From Burkholderiales bacterium RIFCSPLOWO2_12_FULL_61_40 (GTDB lineage: Bacteria; Pseudomonadota; Gammaproteobacteria; Burkholderiales; Burkholderiaceae_C): a DNA stretch of 64,000 bases. Location: the NCBI GenBank assembly GCA_001770935.1, contig MESI01000037.1, forward strand, positions 32,520-96,519, read 5' to 3'. The notes below the pieces were generated by a model. That model had not been told where the DNA came from, did no database searches, and worked only from the letters and a program-made list of their open reading frames with translations. The position numbers and the translations under genes were made by a program. Shown piece by piece: positions 53,523 through 62,158 of this stretch. How positions within the stretch are numbered: the stretch's first letter is position 1; each line of letters opens with the position of its first letter.

Positions 53523-56500
53523 CTACTGTGGCGATCCGAATCCGCCTCCGCCGGGTGTGAATATTTCGAACACATCGCCCGGCTGCATTTCGGCCTGGCC
53601 GATGTGGCCCAGTTCTTCGGTCTGGCCGTCGGCGCGCAGCACGCGGTTCACCCCCACCTGGCCCGGCTGGCCGCCGGCCATGCCGAAGGCCCCGTGGGTG
53701 CGGCCGTTGGACAGGATGCTGGCCGTCATGGGCTCCAGAAAACGCACCCGGCGCACGCCGCCGTTGCCGCCGGGCCATTGGCCCGCGCCGCCCGAGCCTT
53801 CGCGGATTTCGTAGCTTTCCAGGCGCACCGGGAAGCGGAATTCGAAAATCTCGGGATCGGTCAGGCGCGAGTTGGTCATGTGGGTTTGCACGACGCTGGT
53901 GCCGTGGAAACCGCCCACCGTCTCGCCCGCCGCATTCGTCACCACCCCGGCGCCCGAGCCGCCTGAAATGGTCTCGTAGTACTGGTAGCGTGCATTGCCG
54001 AAGGTGAAGTTGTTCATGGTGCACTGGCTGCCCGCCATCACGCCCAAGGCGCCGTACAGGGCGTTGGTGATGCAGGTGGAGGTCTCCACATTGCCCGCCA
54101 CCACCGAGGCCGGTGGGTTGGGGTTGAGCATGGAGCCCTGCGGAATGATGACCTGCAAAGGTTTGAGGCAGCCCGCGTTGAGTGGAATGTCGTCGTCCAC
54201 CAGCGTGCGGAACACGTAGAGCACCGCCGCCATGCACACGGCCGTGGGGGCATTGAAGTTGTTGACCTGCTGGGGTGAGGTGCCGGTGAAGTCGATCACC
54301 GCGCTGCGCTCCTTGGCATTGACACGGATGGCCACCTGGATCTGTGCGCCGTTGTCCAGCGGCAGGGTGAAGGCGCCGTCTTTGAGGCGGGTGATCACGC
54401 GGCGCACCGACTCTTCGGCGTTGGCCTGCACATGGCCCATATAGGCCTGCACCACGTCCAGGCCAAAGTGCTCCACCATCTTGCGCAACTCTTGCACGCC
54501 TTTTTCGTTGGCGGCGATCTGGGCGTTCAGGTCGGCCATGTTTTGTTGCGTGTTGCGCGAGGGGTATTCGCCACTGCTGAGCAGCGCAACCATTTCGGCT
54601 TCGCGCAGCACGCCGCGGTCCACCAGCTTGAAATTGCTGATCTGCACGCCTTCTTCTTCGATGCGGGTCGAGAACGGAGGCATGGAGCCGGGTGTAATTC
54701 CGCCCACGTCAGCATGGTGGCCTCGGCTGCCGACATAGAACATGGCCCCCACGCTTGTCGCTTCGCGTACTGCGCTGCCCCCACTACCGGAGGGGTCGCT
54801 GCGCACCGGGGCGCTCGCGCCTTGGGACGGCCCGGCGGCGCTCAGTGTCTGGCCATCCAGGTAAACGGGCGTGATGACCGTGATGTCGGGCAGGTGCGTG
54901 CCACCGTGGTAGGGGTCGTTCAGCACATACACATCACCCGGTTGCATGGTGGCGGCGTTTTCGCGCACCACGGTTTTGATGCTCTCGCCCATGCTTCCCA
55001 AATGCACCGGCATGTGCGGGGCGTTGGCGATCAGGTTGCCGCTGGCATCGAACAGCGCGCAGCTGAAGTCCAGGCGCTCCTTGATGTTCACCGAGTAGGC
55101 GGTGTTCTGCAGTTGCAGGCCCATTTGCTCGGCGATGTTCATGAACAGGTTGTTGAACACCTCCAGCAGCACCGGGTCCACCGTGGTGCCGACTGCAAAT
55201 TGGATAGCACGCTCTTCAATGCGGACGAGGGCCAGGTGGTCAAATTCTGTAAGCGTTGCCTCCCAACCTGGCTCCACCACGGTGGTGGCGTTTTTCTCGG
55301 CAATGATGGCCGGGCCGGGAATCACGTCGCCAGGGCGCAGATCCTCGCGCACCACCAGGGCCGCTTGCACCCACTGGCCGCCCGAGTACATGCGCACCCA
55401 CTCGCGCACGGCGCCGCAGGCCTGCAGGTCACGCGGCGCGTGCAGGGCGTGGCGGGGTTCTTCCGGGGCGTCGCCGGCAATCACGGCCTCGACCGACACC
55501 GCTTCCACGACCAGGCCCTTGCCTTGCATGAGGAAGGCAAAACGCTGGCGGTAGGCCGCCTCAAAACCGGCCACGATCAGCGCCGTGGTGGCGGTGGGGG
55601 TGGCGCCTCCCATGGGGTAGGCCACCACCAGGGCCGCGTCGCTGCCTTCGTAGCGCACATGCACGCGGCGGTGGGTGCTGAGGCTGCCCTGGTTGACCTG
55701 CTGGCGTGCCAGTTCGCCCTCGGCCTGCGCGGCCAAGGCGTCCAGCCGGGCCACCACGTCGGGCAGGGCGTCGGGGCTGAGTTTCACTTCCACCGCCTGC
55801 TCGCGGATCACGGTCTGGTCGGCCAGGCCCATGCCGTAGGCGCTGAGCACGCCGGCCAGCGGGTGCACAAACACGCGCGTCATGCCCAGCGCGTCGGCCA
55901 CCAGGCAGGCGTGCTGCCCGCCGGCGCCGCCGAAACATTGCAGGGTGTAGGCGGTGACGTCATAACCCCGGGCGACCGAAATTTTCTTGATGGCGTTGGC
56001 CATCTGCTGCACGGCGATGTTGATAAAACCCTCGGCCACCTCTTCGGGCGGGCGCTGGGTTTGTGCCGCCAGCTCGCCAAATTGCGCTTGCACGGCGTCC
56101 AGGCTCAGGGCTTCGTCGGCGTTGGGGCCAAACACCTTGGGGAAATAACGCGGCTGGATCTTGCCCATCATCACGTTGGCATCGGTCACCGCCAGCGCGC
56201 CACCCCGGCGGTAGCTGGCCGGGCCAGGGTTGGCGCCCGCGCTTTGCGGCCCCACGCGAAAGCGCGCACCGTCAAAGGCCAGCAGCGAGCCGCCCCCGGC
56301 CGCCACGGTGTGGATGCTCATCATGGGCGCACGCATGCGCACGCCGGCCACCTGGGTTTCGAACTCGCGCTCGAACTCACCCGCGTAGTGGGACACATCG
56401 GTGGAGGTACCGCCCATGTCAAAGCCGATGATCTTCTCGATGCCCGCGATGGCCGCCGTGCGCGCCATGCCCACGATGCCCCCGGCCGGGCCGCTCAAAA

Positions 56501-57290
56501 TCGCATCCTTGCCCTGGAATACATGGGCATCCGTCAGCCCGCCCGAGGACTGCATGAAAAACAGCTTCACGCCGGGCATTTCGCCGGCCACCTGCTCCAC
56601 GTAGCGGCGCAAAATGGGCGAGAGGTAGGCGTCCACCACCGTGGTGTCGCCCCGGCTGACGAACTTCATCATGGGGCTGGTTTCATGCGAGGTGCTGATC
56701 TGCGTGAAGCCGATCTCTTGCGCAATGCGTTTGGCAGCCAGTTCATGCGCGGTGTAGCGGTAGCCGTGCATAAAAACAATGGAAACACTGCGTAGCCCCC
56801 GTGTATATTGCGTGAGCAGCTCCTCTTTTAATAGCAATTCGTCCAACGGCTCGATCAGGTCGCCGTGGGCGCCCACACGCTCGTGGGCCTCCACCACGGC
56901 GCTGTACAGCAACTCGGGCAACTGGATGTTGCGGTCGAAAATGCGCGGGCGGTTTTGGTAGGCAATGCGCAGCGCATCGCGAAAGCCGCGCGTGGTCACC
57001 AGCAGCGTGGGTTCGCCCTTGCGCTCCAGCAGGGCGTTGGTGGCCACCGTGGTGCCCATTTTCACGCAGGCCACCCGCTCGGGGGTGACGGGCTCGCCCT
57101 TCTTGAGCCCCAGCAGGTGGCGGATGCCGGCTACGGCGGCGTCTTTGTACTGCTCGGGGTTTTCGCTCAGCAGCTTGTGGGTGACCAGGCTGCCGTCGGG
57201 GCGCTTGCCCACCACGTCGGTGAAGGTGCCGCCGCGGTCAATCCAGAATTGCCAGAGTTTGGAGTCCATTGGGGTGGTGGTGTCTTGCAT
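53523..57290 (-). CDS. fused HyuA-HyuB hydantoinase / ATP-dependent 5-oxoprolinase
   Basis: 1255 residues; this is the full-length fused form (5-oxoprolinases are about 1290). The HyuA half shows IDRGGTFTDVVGKRPDG and IIGFDMGGTSTDVSHYAGEFERE, the HyuB half VYVLNDPYHGGTHLPDITVITPVY, YVGSRGHHADVGGITPGSMPP and the closing GDVFEIFTPGGGGFG. These enzymes open 5-oxoproline to glutamate or hydantoins to carbamoyl amino acids using ATP. Two repeats are read in frame: family A at residues about 150-166 and family B at about 818-850 (GASAPVRSDPSGSGGSAVRE), which adds some 33 residues before the conserved FYVGSRGHHAD motif. AAGAGAACACC is the ribosome site. It ends the LysR-TRAP cluster. Confidence 0.9.
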   Translation of the reverse strand: MQDTTTPMDSKLWQFWIDRGGTFTDVVGKRPDGSLVTHKLLSENPEQYKDAAVAGIRHLLGLKKGEPVTPERVACVKMGTTVATNALLERKGEPTLLVTTRGFRDALRIAYQNRPRIFDRNIQLPELLYSAVVEAHERVGAHGDLIEPLDELLLKEELLTQYTRGLRSVSIVFMHGYRYTAHELAAKRIAQEIGFTQISTSHETSPMMKFVSRGDTTVVDAYLSPILRRYVEQVAGEMPGVKLFFMQSSGGLTDAHVFQGKDAILSGPAGGIVGMARTAAIAGIEKIIGFDMGGTSTDVSHYAGEFEREFETQVAGVRMRAPMMSIHTVAAGGGSLLAFDGARFRVGPQSAGANPGPASYRRGGALAVTDANVMMGKIQPRYFPKVFGPNADEALSLDAVQAQFGELAAQTQRPPEEVAEGFINIAVQQMANAIKKISVARGYDVTAYTLQCFGGAGGQHACLVADALGMTRVFVHPLAGVLSAYGMGLADQTVIREQAVEVKLSPDALPDVVARLDALAAQAEGELARQQVNQGSLSTHRRVHVRYEGSDAALVVAYPMGGATPTATTALIVAGFEAAYRQRFAFLMQGKGLVVEAVSVEAVIAGDAPEEPRHALHAPRDLQACGAVREWVRMYSGGQWVQAALVVREDLRPGDVIPGPAIIAEKNATTVVEPGWEATLTEFDHLALVRIEERAIQFAVGTTVDPVLLEVFNNLFMNIAEQMGLQLQNTAYSVNIKERLDFSCALFDASGNLIANAPHMPVHLGSMGESIKTVVRENAATMQPGDVYVLNDPYHGGTHLPDITVITPVYLDGQTLSAAGPSQGASAPVRSDPSGSGGSAVREATSVGAMFYVGSRGHHADVGGITPGSMPPFSTRIEEEGVQISNFKLVDRGVLREAEMVALLSSGEYPSRNTQQNMADLNAQIAANEKGVQELRKMVEHFGLDVVQAYMGHVQANAEESVRRVITRLKDGAFTLPLDNGAQIQVAIRVNAKERSAVIDFTGTSPQQVNNFNAPTAVCMAAVLYVFRTLVDDDIPLNAGCLKPLQVIIPQGSMLNPNPPASVVAGNVETSTCITNALYGALGVMAGSQCTMNNFTFGNARYQYYETISGGSGAGVVTNAAGETVGGFHGTSVVQTHMTNSRLTDPEIFEFRFPVRLESYEIREGSGGAGQWPGGNGGVRRVRFLEPMTASILSNGRTHGAFGMAGGQPGQVGVNRVLRADGQTEELGHIGQAEMQPGDVFEIFTPGGGGFGSPQ
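54744..54840. repeat. repeat family B, copy 3, inverted, inside the hydantoinase gene
   Basis: The first 39 bases, from GGCCCCCACGCTTGTCGCTT onward, are identical to the reverse complement of the first tandem copy at 35997; the middle is diverged or expanded and the end CCTTGGGACGGCCCGGCGGC matches again. The reading frame is kept. Confidence 0.8.
56795..56836 (-). repeat. dispersed repeat, family A, copy 7 (inside the hydantoinase gene)
   Basis: On the minus strand: GCTATTAAAAGAGGAGC, TGCTCACGC, AATATACACGGGGGCT. The palindrome arm is imperfect but the order of blocks is that of the family. Translated as LLLKEELLTQYTRGLR in a region where hydantoinases have a variable helix. Confidence 0.6.
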
Positions 57291-57320
57291 GGTGTTCTCT
57301 TAAAAAAGTGACGCACAGGT

Positions 57321-58295
57321 CTAGTTGAAGTAATAGGAGACAAAGATGTCGCTGGCGGTCTTGCCCACCGAGCGCACCCATTCACGGGAAAAGCGCTCGC
57401 CCATGCGCTTGATGTCGATGTCGAGTTCGCTGGACAGGCGCTCCACCTTGATGCCGTGGGCCTGCAGCTCCTGGGTCGCGCTCACGGCGGCCGTTTTGCT
57501 GGCCGCCCAGCCTCGGGTTTCGGCCACAGCAGCGGCCTGGAGCACGGCCGTGCGGGCGGCGGGAGAGAGCGCGTCGAAACTTTGGGTGCTGACAAACACA
57601 ATGTTTTTGGGGAACCAGGCATTGAGTTCGTAGTAGTACTTGATGGGGCCCCACACCCTGTTTTCCACCCCTGTCACTGCCGAGGTGACCATGGCGTCCA
57701 GCCGCCCTTCGTTGACGGCTTTGCCCACATCGACCATGGCCACGTCCACCGGCACCGCGCCCAGCATCTCGGCAATGCGTACCGTGGTTTGGTTGTAGGT
57801 GCGCATCTTCATGTGCCTGAAGTCGGCTGCCGTCTTGACGGGGCGGGTGGTGTACAGACCCTGGGGCGGCCAAGGCACGGAGAACAAAATCTTCAGCCCG
57901 CGCTGGGCAAAGGCCTGCTCCATGCCGGGGCGCTGCAACTGCCACAGGCGCAGCGCCTGTGGGTAGCTGCCGATCACAAAGGGCACAGAGTCCGCGCCCG
58001 CCAGCGGGATGTCCTTGGCCAGGCTGGTCATGATGGTTTCGCCGGCCTGCACCTTGCCGTCCTGCACCGCCTGGTGAATGTCGCCCAGCTTGAACAGTTT
58101 GCCGTTGGGCGCGAGTTGCAGCTTGAGTTCGCCTTGGGTGGCCTCCTGTACCTCGCGCCCAAACTGGGCGATGTTTTCCGTGTGGAAGGACTCGGCGCGG
58201 TAGCCGGTTGCCAGGGTCCAGGTGGTTTGGGCGTGCAAGGTTGGGACGTGGCTTACCCCGACCGCGCACAGCGCAGCAAACAGAACCAGTTTCAT
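57321..58295 (-). CDS. TRAP transporter solute-binding protein (DctP family), first copy
   Basis: 324 residues with a signal peptide (LVLFAALCAVGVSHVPTLHAQ). The fold is DctP: WTLATGYRAESFHTENIAQFGREVQEATQGELKLQLAPNG, then VPFVIGSYPQALRLWQL, and FRHMKMRTYNQTTVRIAEMLGAVPVDVAMVDVGKAVNEGRLDAMVTS, which carries the conserved arginine that binds a substrate carboxylate. GGAG precedes the ATG at 58295. A related second DctP lies at 60236, with one DctQ/DctM pair between them. Confidence 0.92.
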   Translation of the reverse strand: MKLVLFAALCAVGVSHVPTLHAQTTWTLATGYRAESFHTENIAQFGREVQEATQGELKLQLAPNGKLFKLGDIHQAVQDGKVQAGETIMTSLAKDIPLAGADSVPFVIGSYPQALRLWQLQRPGMEQAFAQRGLKILFSVPWPPQGLYTTRPVKTAADFRHMKMRTYNQTTVRIAEMLGAVPVDVAMVDVGKAVNEGRLDAMVTSAVTGVENRVWGPIKYYYELNAWFPKNIVFVSTQSFDALSPAARTAVLQAAAVAETRGWAASKTAAVSATQELQAHGIKVERLSSELDIDIKRMGERFSREWVRSVGKTASDIFVSYYFN

Positions 58296-58350
58296 GGGAG
58301 TCTCCGAGGAGGTTAAGGGGCGAGAGGTGGCCCCGGCCGGGGCCGGACTG

Positions 58351-59646
58351 TCAATGCATGTTGCGGGGCATCCACAACACGATGTCGGGCACAAAGTAGG
58401 TCAGCAAAACCATGAACACCATCACCAGGAAGAAGGGCAGGGCCACCCTGGACAGGTAGCTGAGCTGCCGTTTGGTCAGGCCTTGCAGCACAAAGAGGTT
58501 GAAACCCACCGGCGGCGTGATTTGCGCCATCTCGACCACCAGCACGACGAAGATGCCAAACCAGATCAGGTCGAACCCGGCTTTTTCGACCGTGGGCAAG
58601 AGCACCGACATGGTCAGCACCACCATGGAGATGCCATCCAGAAAGCAACCCAGCACAATGAAAAAGCCCACCAGCAACACAATCAGCATGAATGGCGGCA
58701 GGTGCAGCGCGCCGATGAACTCCGCCAGGTGGCGCGGCAGGCCGATAAAGCCCATGGCCAGTGTCAGGAAGGCCGCGCCCGCCAAAATCAGGCCGATCAT
58801 GCAGTACACCCGGCACGCCGCCGTCAGGCCGGCCTTGAAGGTGGACCAGTTCAGCGTGCGCTCCAGCAGCGACAGGATGAGGGAGCCCGCCACCCCCAGT
58901 GCCGCCGCTTCGGTGGCCGTGGCCACGCCGGAGTAAATCGAGCCCAGCACCAGGGCAATCAAGGACACCACGGGGATCAGGTTGCGCGAGGCATAGACCT
59001 TTTGTGCGAAGGTCATGGACTGGTCGGCCGGGGGCACCTTGTCCTTGTTGAAGAGGGCCCAAATGATGATGTAGCCACTGAACAGCGCCGCCAGCACCAG
59101 GCCTGGAACCACCCCGGCAATGAAGAGCTTGGCAATGGACACATTGGCCGCCACGCCGTACACAATCATGATGATGGACGGTGGAATCAAGAGACCCAGG
59201 GTGCTGGCGCCAGCCAGGGTGCCGATGGAAATTTCGTCCGGGTAACCGCGCTTTTTCAGCTCGGGCAGGGAGATTTTTCCGATGGTGGCGCAGGTGGCCG
59301 CCGACGAGCCCGAGACGGCGGCAAAGATGGTGCTGCCGATCACATTGACATGCAGCAGGCGGCCGGGCAGTCGGTCCAGCCAGGGCGCCAGGCCCTTGAA
59401 CAGGCCTTCGGAGAGTTTGCTGCGAAACAGGATCTCGCCCATCCACAAAAACAGGGGCAGGGCGGTGAGGGTCCAGCTGGAGGTGGAGCCCCAGATGGTC
59501 AGCAGCATGGCGTCCCCCACGGGGCGCTGGGTGAACATTTCCATGGCAATCACAGCCACGCCCAGCAGCGACAGGCCGATCCACAGGCCCGAGCCCAGAA
59601 CCAGGAAGAGCATCAGTATCAGTGCTCCAGCGATCAAGATATCCAT
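58351..59646 (-). CDS. TRAP transporter large permease subunit (DctM family)
   Basis: 431 residues and about 12 membrane helices. Family landmarks are GWKTMPVGDAML-like start (RPVGDAMLLTIWGSTSSWTLTALPLFLWMGEIL), GSSAATCATIGKISLPELKKRGYP, and the end VEMAQITPPVGFNLFVLQGL. It forms the sodium-coupled transport channel with DctQ. Confidence 0.93.
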   Translation of the reverse strand: MDILIAGALILMLFLVLGSGLWIGLSLLGVAVIAMEMFTQRPVGDAMLLTIWGSTSSWTLTALPLFLWMGEILFRSKLSEGLFKGLAPWLDRLPGRLLHVNVIGSTIFAAVSGSSAATCATIGKISLPELKKRGYPDEISIGTLAGASTLGLLIPPSIIMIVYGVAANVSIAKLFIAGVVPGLVLAALFSGYIIIWALFNKDKVPPADQSMTFAQKVYASRNLIPVVSLIALVLGSIYSGVATATEAAALGVAGSLILSLLERTLNWSTFKAGLTAACRVYCMIGLILAGAAFLTLAMGFIGLPRHLAEFIGALHLPPFMLIVLLVGFFIVLGCFLDGISMVVLTMSVLLPTVEKAGFDLIWFGIFVVLVVEMAQITPPVGFNLFVLQGLTKRQLSYLSRVALPFFLVMVFMVLLTYFVPDIVLWMPRNMH

Positions 59647-59675
59647 GGCAGTCTTTCAGAGTGGAGTGGGTGGGT

Positions 59676-60188
59676 TTATTCGGCGCGGACGGATTCGCCA
59701 TCGGCCTCGGCGAAGAAGGTGCGTCCCTGAATGCGGCTGATAAGGGCATCGGCAAACGCCAGGGCAAAACCAATGCTGCCCAATGCCATGGCAATTTGCG
59801 GTATCCACAGGGGGGTGGCATCGGCACCGGCCGACACGTCGTGGAAGCTGTACGAGACCCAGACCATGTGGCAGGCGTACCAGGCGAAATAGCTGCACAG
59901 AACAGTTGCAGCGCCCAGGCACCAGTATTCAAAAATGGCCCCCACGCGGGGCGGCAGTTTTTGCAGCACCATGGTGACCCGGATGTGGTCACCGTGGCGC
60001 AGCGTCTCGGGCAGGGCCAAAAACAGGGTGGCGGCGATGGCATAACCGGCATAGGCGTCCAGGCCGGGGATATCCCACAGGAACTCCCGTGCAGCCACCC
60101 CCAACATGATCACCAGGAATGCCGACACCATGGAGATGCACGCCAGGAGCAGCAGGAACTTATAGAAATTTTTGACCAACGTATTCAT
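59676..60188 (-). CDS. TRAP transporter small permease subunit (DctQ family)
   Basis: 170 residues from the ATG at 60188, four membrane helices (LLLLACISMVSAFLVIMLGVAARE; YAIAATLFLALPETLRHGDHIRVTM; CLGAATVLCSYFAWYACHMVW; IPQIAMALGSIGFALAFADALI). The segment LRHGDHIRV is characteristic of DctQ. It is followed by dctM after 29 bases. Confidence 0.92.
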   Translation of the reverse strand: MNTLVKNFYKFLLLLACISMVSAFLVIMLGVAAREFLWDIPGLDAYAGYAIAATLFLALPETLRHGDHIRVTMVLQKLPPRVGAIFEYWCLGAATVLCSYFAWYACHMVWVSYSFHDVSAGADATPLWIPQIAMALGSIGFALAFADALISRIQGRTFFAEADGESVRAE

Positions 60189-60235
60189 GGCATGCATCCA
60201 AAGAGCGAAACAAAAGGGGGTGCGGGCTGGAGTGC

Positions 60236-61207
60236 TTACAGTTTGCGGTAGGCGTCGACGATGGCCTTGCCTTCGGGGCCGGCGGTCTTGAGCCATTCTT
60301 CGGTCATGGTCTCGCCGATCTTGGTCAGGCCGTCGCGGATTTCATCGCTGGGCAGGCCGGTGGTCATGCCGTTTTTGCCCAGGTCCTTGATGTAGCCTGC
60401 GTTTTTGGCCAGGCTGGCGGCCCAGCCACGCTCTTCGGCCGCTTTGCCGGCGGCGATTACCGCGTCTTGGGTGGCTTTGTCCAGTGCGTCAAAGGCCTTC
60501 TTGTTGACCACCGTGGCGTTGCGTGGCAACCAGGCGTTCACGATGTAGAAGTACTTGGTTTGTTCGTACAGCTTGCTGTCCATGCCGCTGGCGCTGGAGG
60601 TCAAAAAGTTGTCTACCGCGCCGGTGGCCAATGCCTGGCCCAGTTCCGCCAACTGGATGGTCACCGGCTGGGCTTTCACCAACTGCGCAATGCGGGTGGT
60701 GGCGGGGTTGTAGGCGCGCATTTTGGTGCTCTTGAAGTCCTCCATGGTTTTCATGGGTTTGATGGAGTACAGGGACTGCCCAGGCCATGGCACCGAGAAC
60801 AGGAGCTTCAGGCCCTGCTCGGCCAAAAGTTTTTCGGTGGCGGGCTTGGATGCGGTGTAGAGCTTTTGTGCCGCACCGTAGCTGGTGGCCAGAAAAGGGA
60901 CGGAGTCCACACCAAACAGGGGGTTCTCGTTGGAGTAGGCCGACAGGATGAACTCACCCGCCTGTGCCTGGCCTGTTTGCACCGCACGCTTGATTTCGGG
61001 CATCTTGTACAAAGACGCACCCGCATGCACCGTGATCTTGAGCTTGCCACCCGTGGCCTTGGCCACTTCGTCGGCAAACTGTTGCACGTTTTCGGTCTGG
61101 AAGGTGTTGGTGGCGTAGCCGGTGGGCAAATCCCACTTGGCTTGGGCGAAGGCCAGGGGAGCGGCCAGGGTGGAGGCACAGGCAAAGGCGAAGGCAAGTT
61201 TTTTCAT
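60236..61207 (-). CDS. TRAP transporter solute-binding protein (DctP family), second copy
   Basis: 323 residues with a signal peptide (KLAFAFACASTLAAPLAFAQ). It parallels the first DctP along its length: WDLPTGYATNTFQTENVQQFADEVAKATGGKLKITVHAGASLY, VPFLATSYGAAQKLY, and FKSTKMRAYNPATTRIAQLVKAQPVTIQLAELGQALATGAVDNFLTS. It is placed 5' of dctQ in the same transcript and is probably the main binding protein. Confidence 0.93.
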   Translation of the reverse strand: MKKLAFAFACASTLAAPLAFAQAKWDLPTGYATNTFQTENVQQFADEVAKATGGKLKITVHAGASLYKMPEIKRAVQTGQAQAGEFILSAYSNENPLFGVDSVPFLATSYGAAQKLYTASKPATEKLLAEQGLKLLFSVPWPGQSLYSIKPMKTMEDFKSTKMRAYNPATTRIAQLVKAQPVTIQLAELGQALATGAVDNFLTSSASGMDSKLYEQTKYFYIVNAWLPRNATVVNKKAFDALDKATQDAVIAAGKAAEERGWAASLAKNAGYIKDLGKNGMTTGLPSDEIRDGLTKIGETMTEEWLKTAGPEGKAIVDAYRKL

Positions 61208-61246
61208 TTCAGTTCCTTGGTGGGTTGGGTCAAAAAAAGAGGCAGG

Positions 61247-62071
61247 TTAAAAAGAGGCCAGTTGTTGGTTGAGCAGGTCGGTGATCAGCATCGCCCCGGG
61301 GGCATGGGTGATGCAGAACGCGGGGCGGGCCTGGGCGAGCGCTGCCTGGGGCGTGACGCCGCAGGCCCAGAACACCGGAATTTCGTCGTCCATGATGTCC
61401 ACGGCGTCGCCGTAGTCGGGTGCGCCGAGGTCGGCAATGCCAATGAGCGCCGGGTTGCCCAGGTGCACCGGCGCGCCATGCACGTTAGGGAAGCGCGAGG
61501 TGACCTGCACCGCACGGATGGCGGCGGCCGCCTTCATGGGGCGCATGGACACCACCATGGGGCCGTGGAACAGGCCGGCCGGCTGGGTGGCGATGTGGGT
61601 GCGGTACATGGCCACGTTTTTGCCCTGCGCAATGTGGCGCAGGGGCAGGCCGGCTTCCAGCAGGGCGTGTTCAAACGAGAACGAGCAGCCCAGCACAAAG
61701 GTCACCAGGTCTTTGCGCCACAAGGCCGTGATGTCGGTGGGCTCATCCACCACCACCCCATCGTTCCACACCCGGTAGCGCGGCAGGTCGGAGCAGATGT
61801 CGATGTCGTCTCCCAGGCTGGGCAGCATGGCCTGGCCGGGCTCGGACACGGCCAGCACGGGGCAGGGCTTGGGGTTGCGCTGGCAGTAGCGCAAGAAGTC
61901 GTTGGCCTGTGCCTCGGGCAGGATGACCACATTGCCTTGCACATGGTCGCTGGCCAAACCGCTGGTGTGGGACGCCCACGCGCCCTGGCGAATCTTTCTG
62001 CGCACAAGCTGTGCGTTGGCAATGCCCTGGGGGCCAAAAACCGATACCGCTGATTCCGAGACAGATTGCAC
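61247..62071 (-). CDS. DUF1445 / D-glutamate cyclase-type putative hydro-lyase
   Basis: 274 residues. The family pattern is clear: [30 protein letters not shown] near the start, [61 protein letters not shown] and [14 protein letters not shown]...[15 protein letters not shown] at the end. Members include the mitochondrial D-glutamate cyclase, which makes 5-oxo-D-proline from D-glutamate; many bacterial ones are untested. I chose the GTG at 62071 with GGGGAAACAAA upstream. Being next to a 5-oxoprolinase-type gene and a transporter supports a role in D-glutamate/5-oxoproline turnover, by inference. Confidence 0.85.
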   Translation of the reverse strand: MQSVSESAVSVFGPQGIANAQLVRRKIRQGAWASHTSGLASDHVQGNVVILPEAQANDFLRYCQRNPKPCPVLAVSEPGQAMLPSLGDDIDICSDLPRYRVWNDGVVVDEPTDITALWRKDLVTFVLGCSFSFEHALLEAGLPLRHIAQGKNVAMYRTHIATQPAGLFHGPMVVSMRPMKAAAAIRAVQVTSRFPNVHGAPVHLGNPALIGIADLGAPDYGDAVDIMDDEIPVFWACGVTPQAALAQARPAFCITHAPGAMLITDLLNQQLASF

Positions 62072-62158
62072 TTTGTTTCCCCATTTCGCATGCCAGCAAG
62101 TGGCGATGGGCGGATTGTGGAAGTACAACTGTCCTTGCGCAAACGCAAAATATGCTAC

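Noticed and set aside
54432-56795. 787-codon plus-strand frame opposite the hydantoinase, rich in His/Gly/Ala
   Set aside because: Typical antisense frame of a GC-rich gene; the opposite strand carries clear catalytic motifs.
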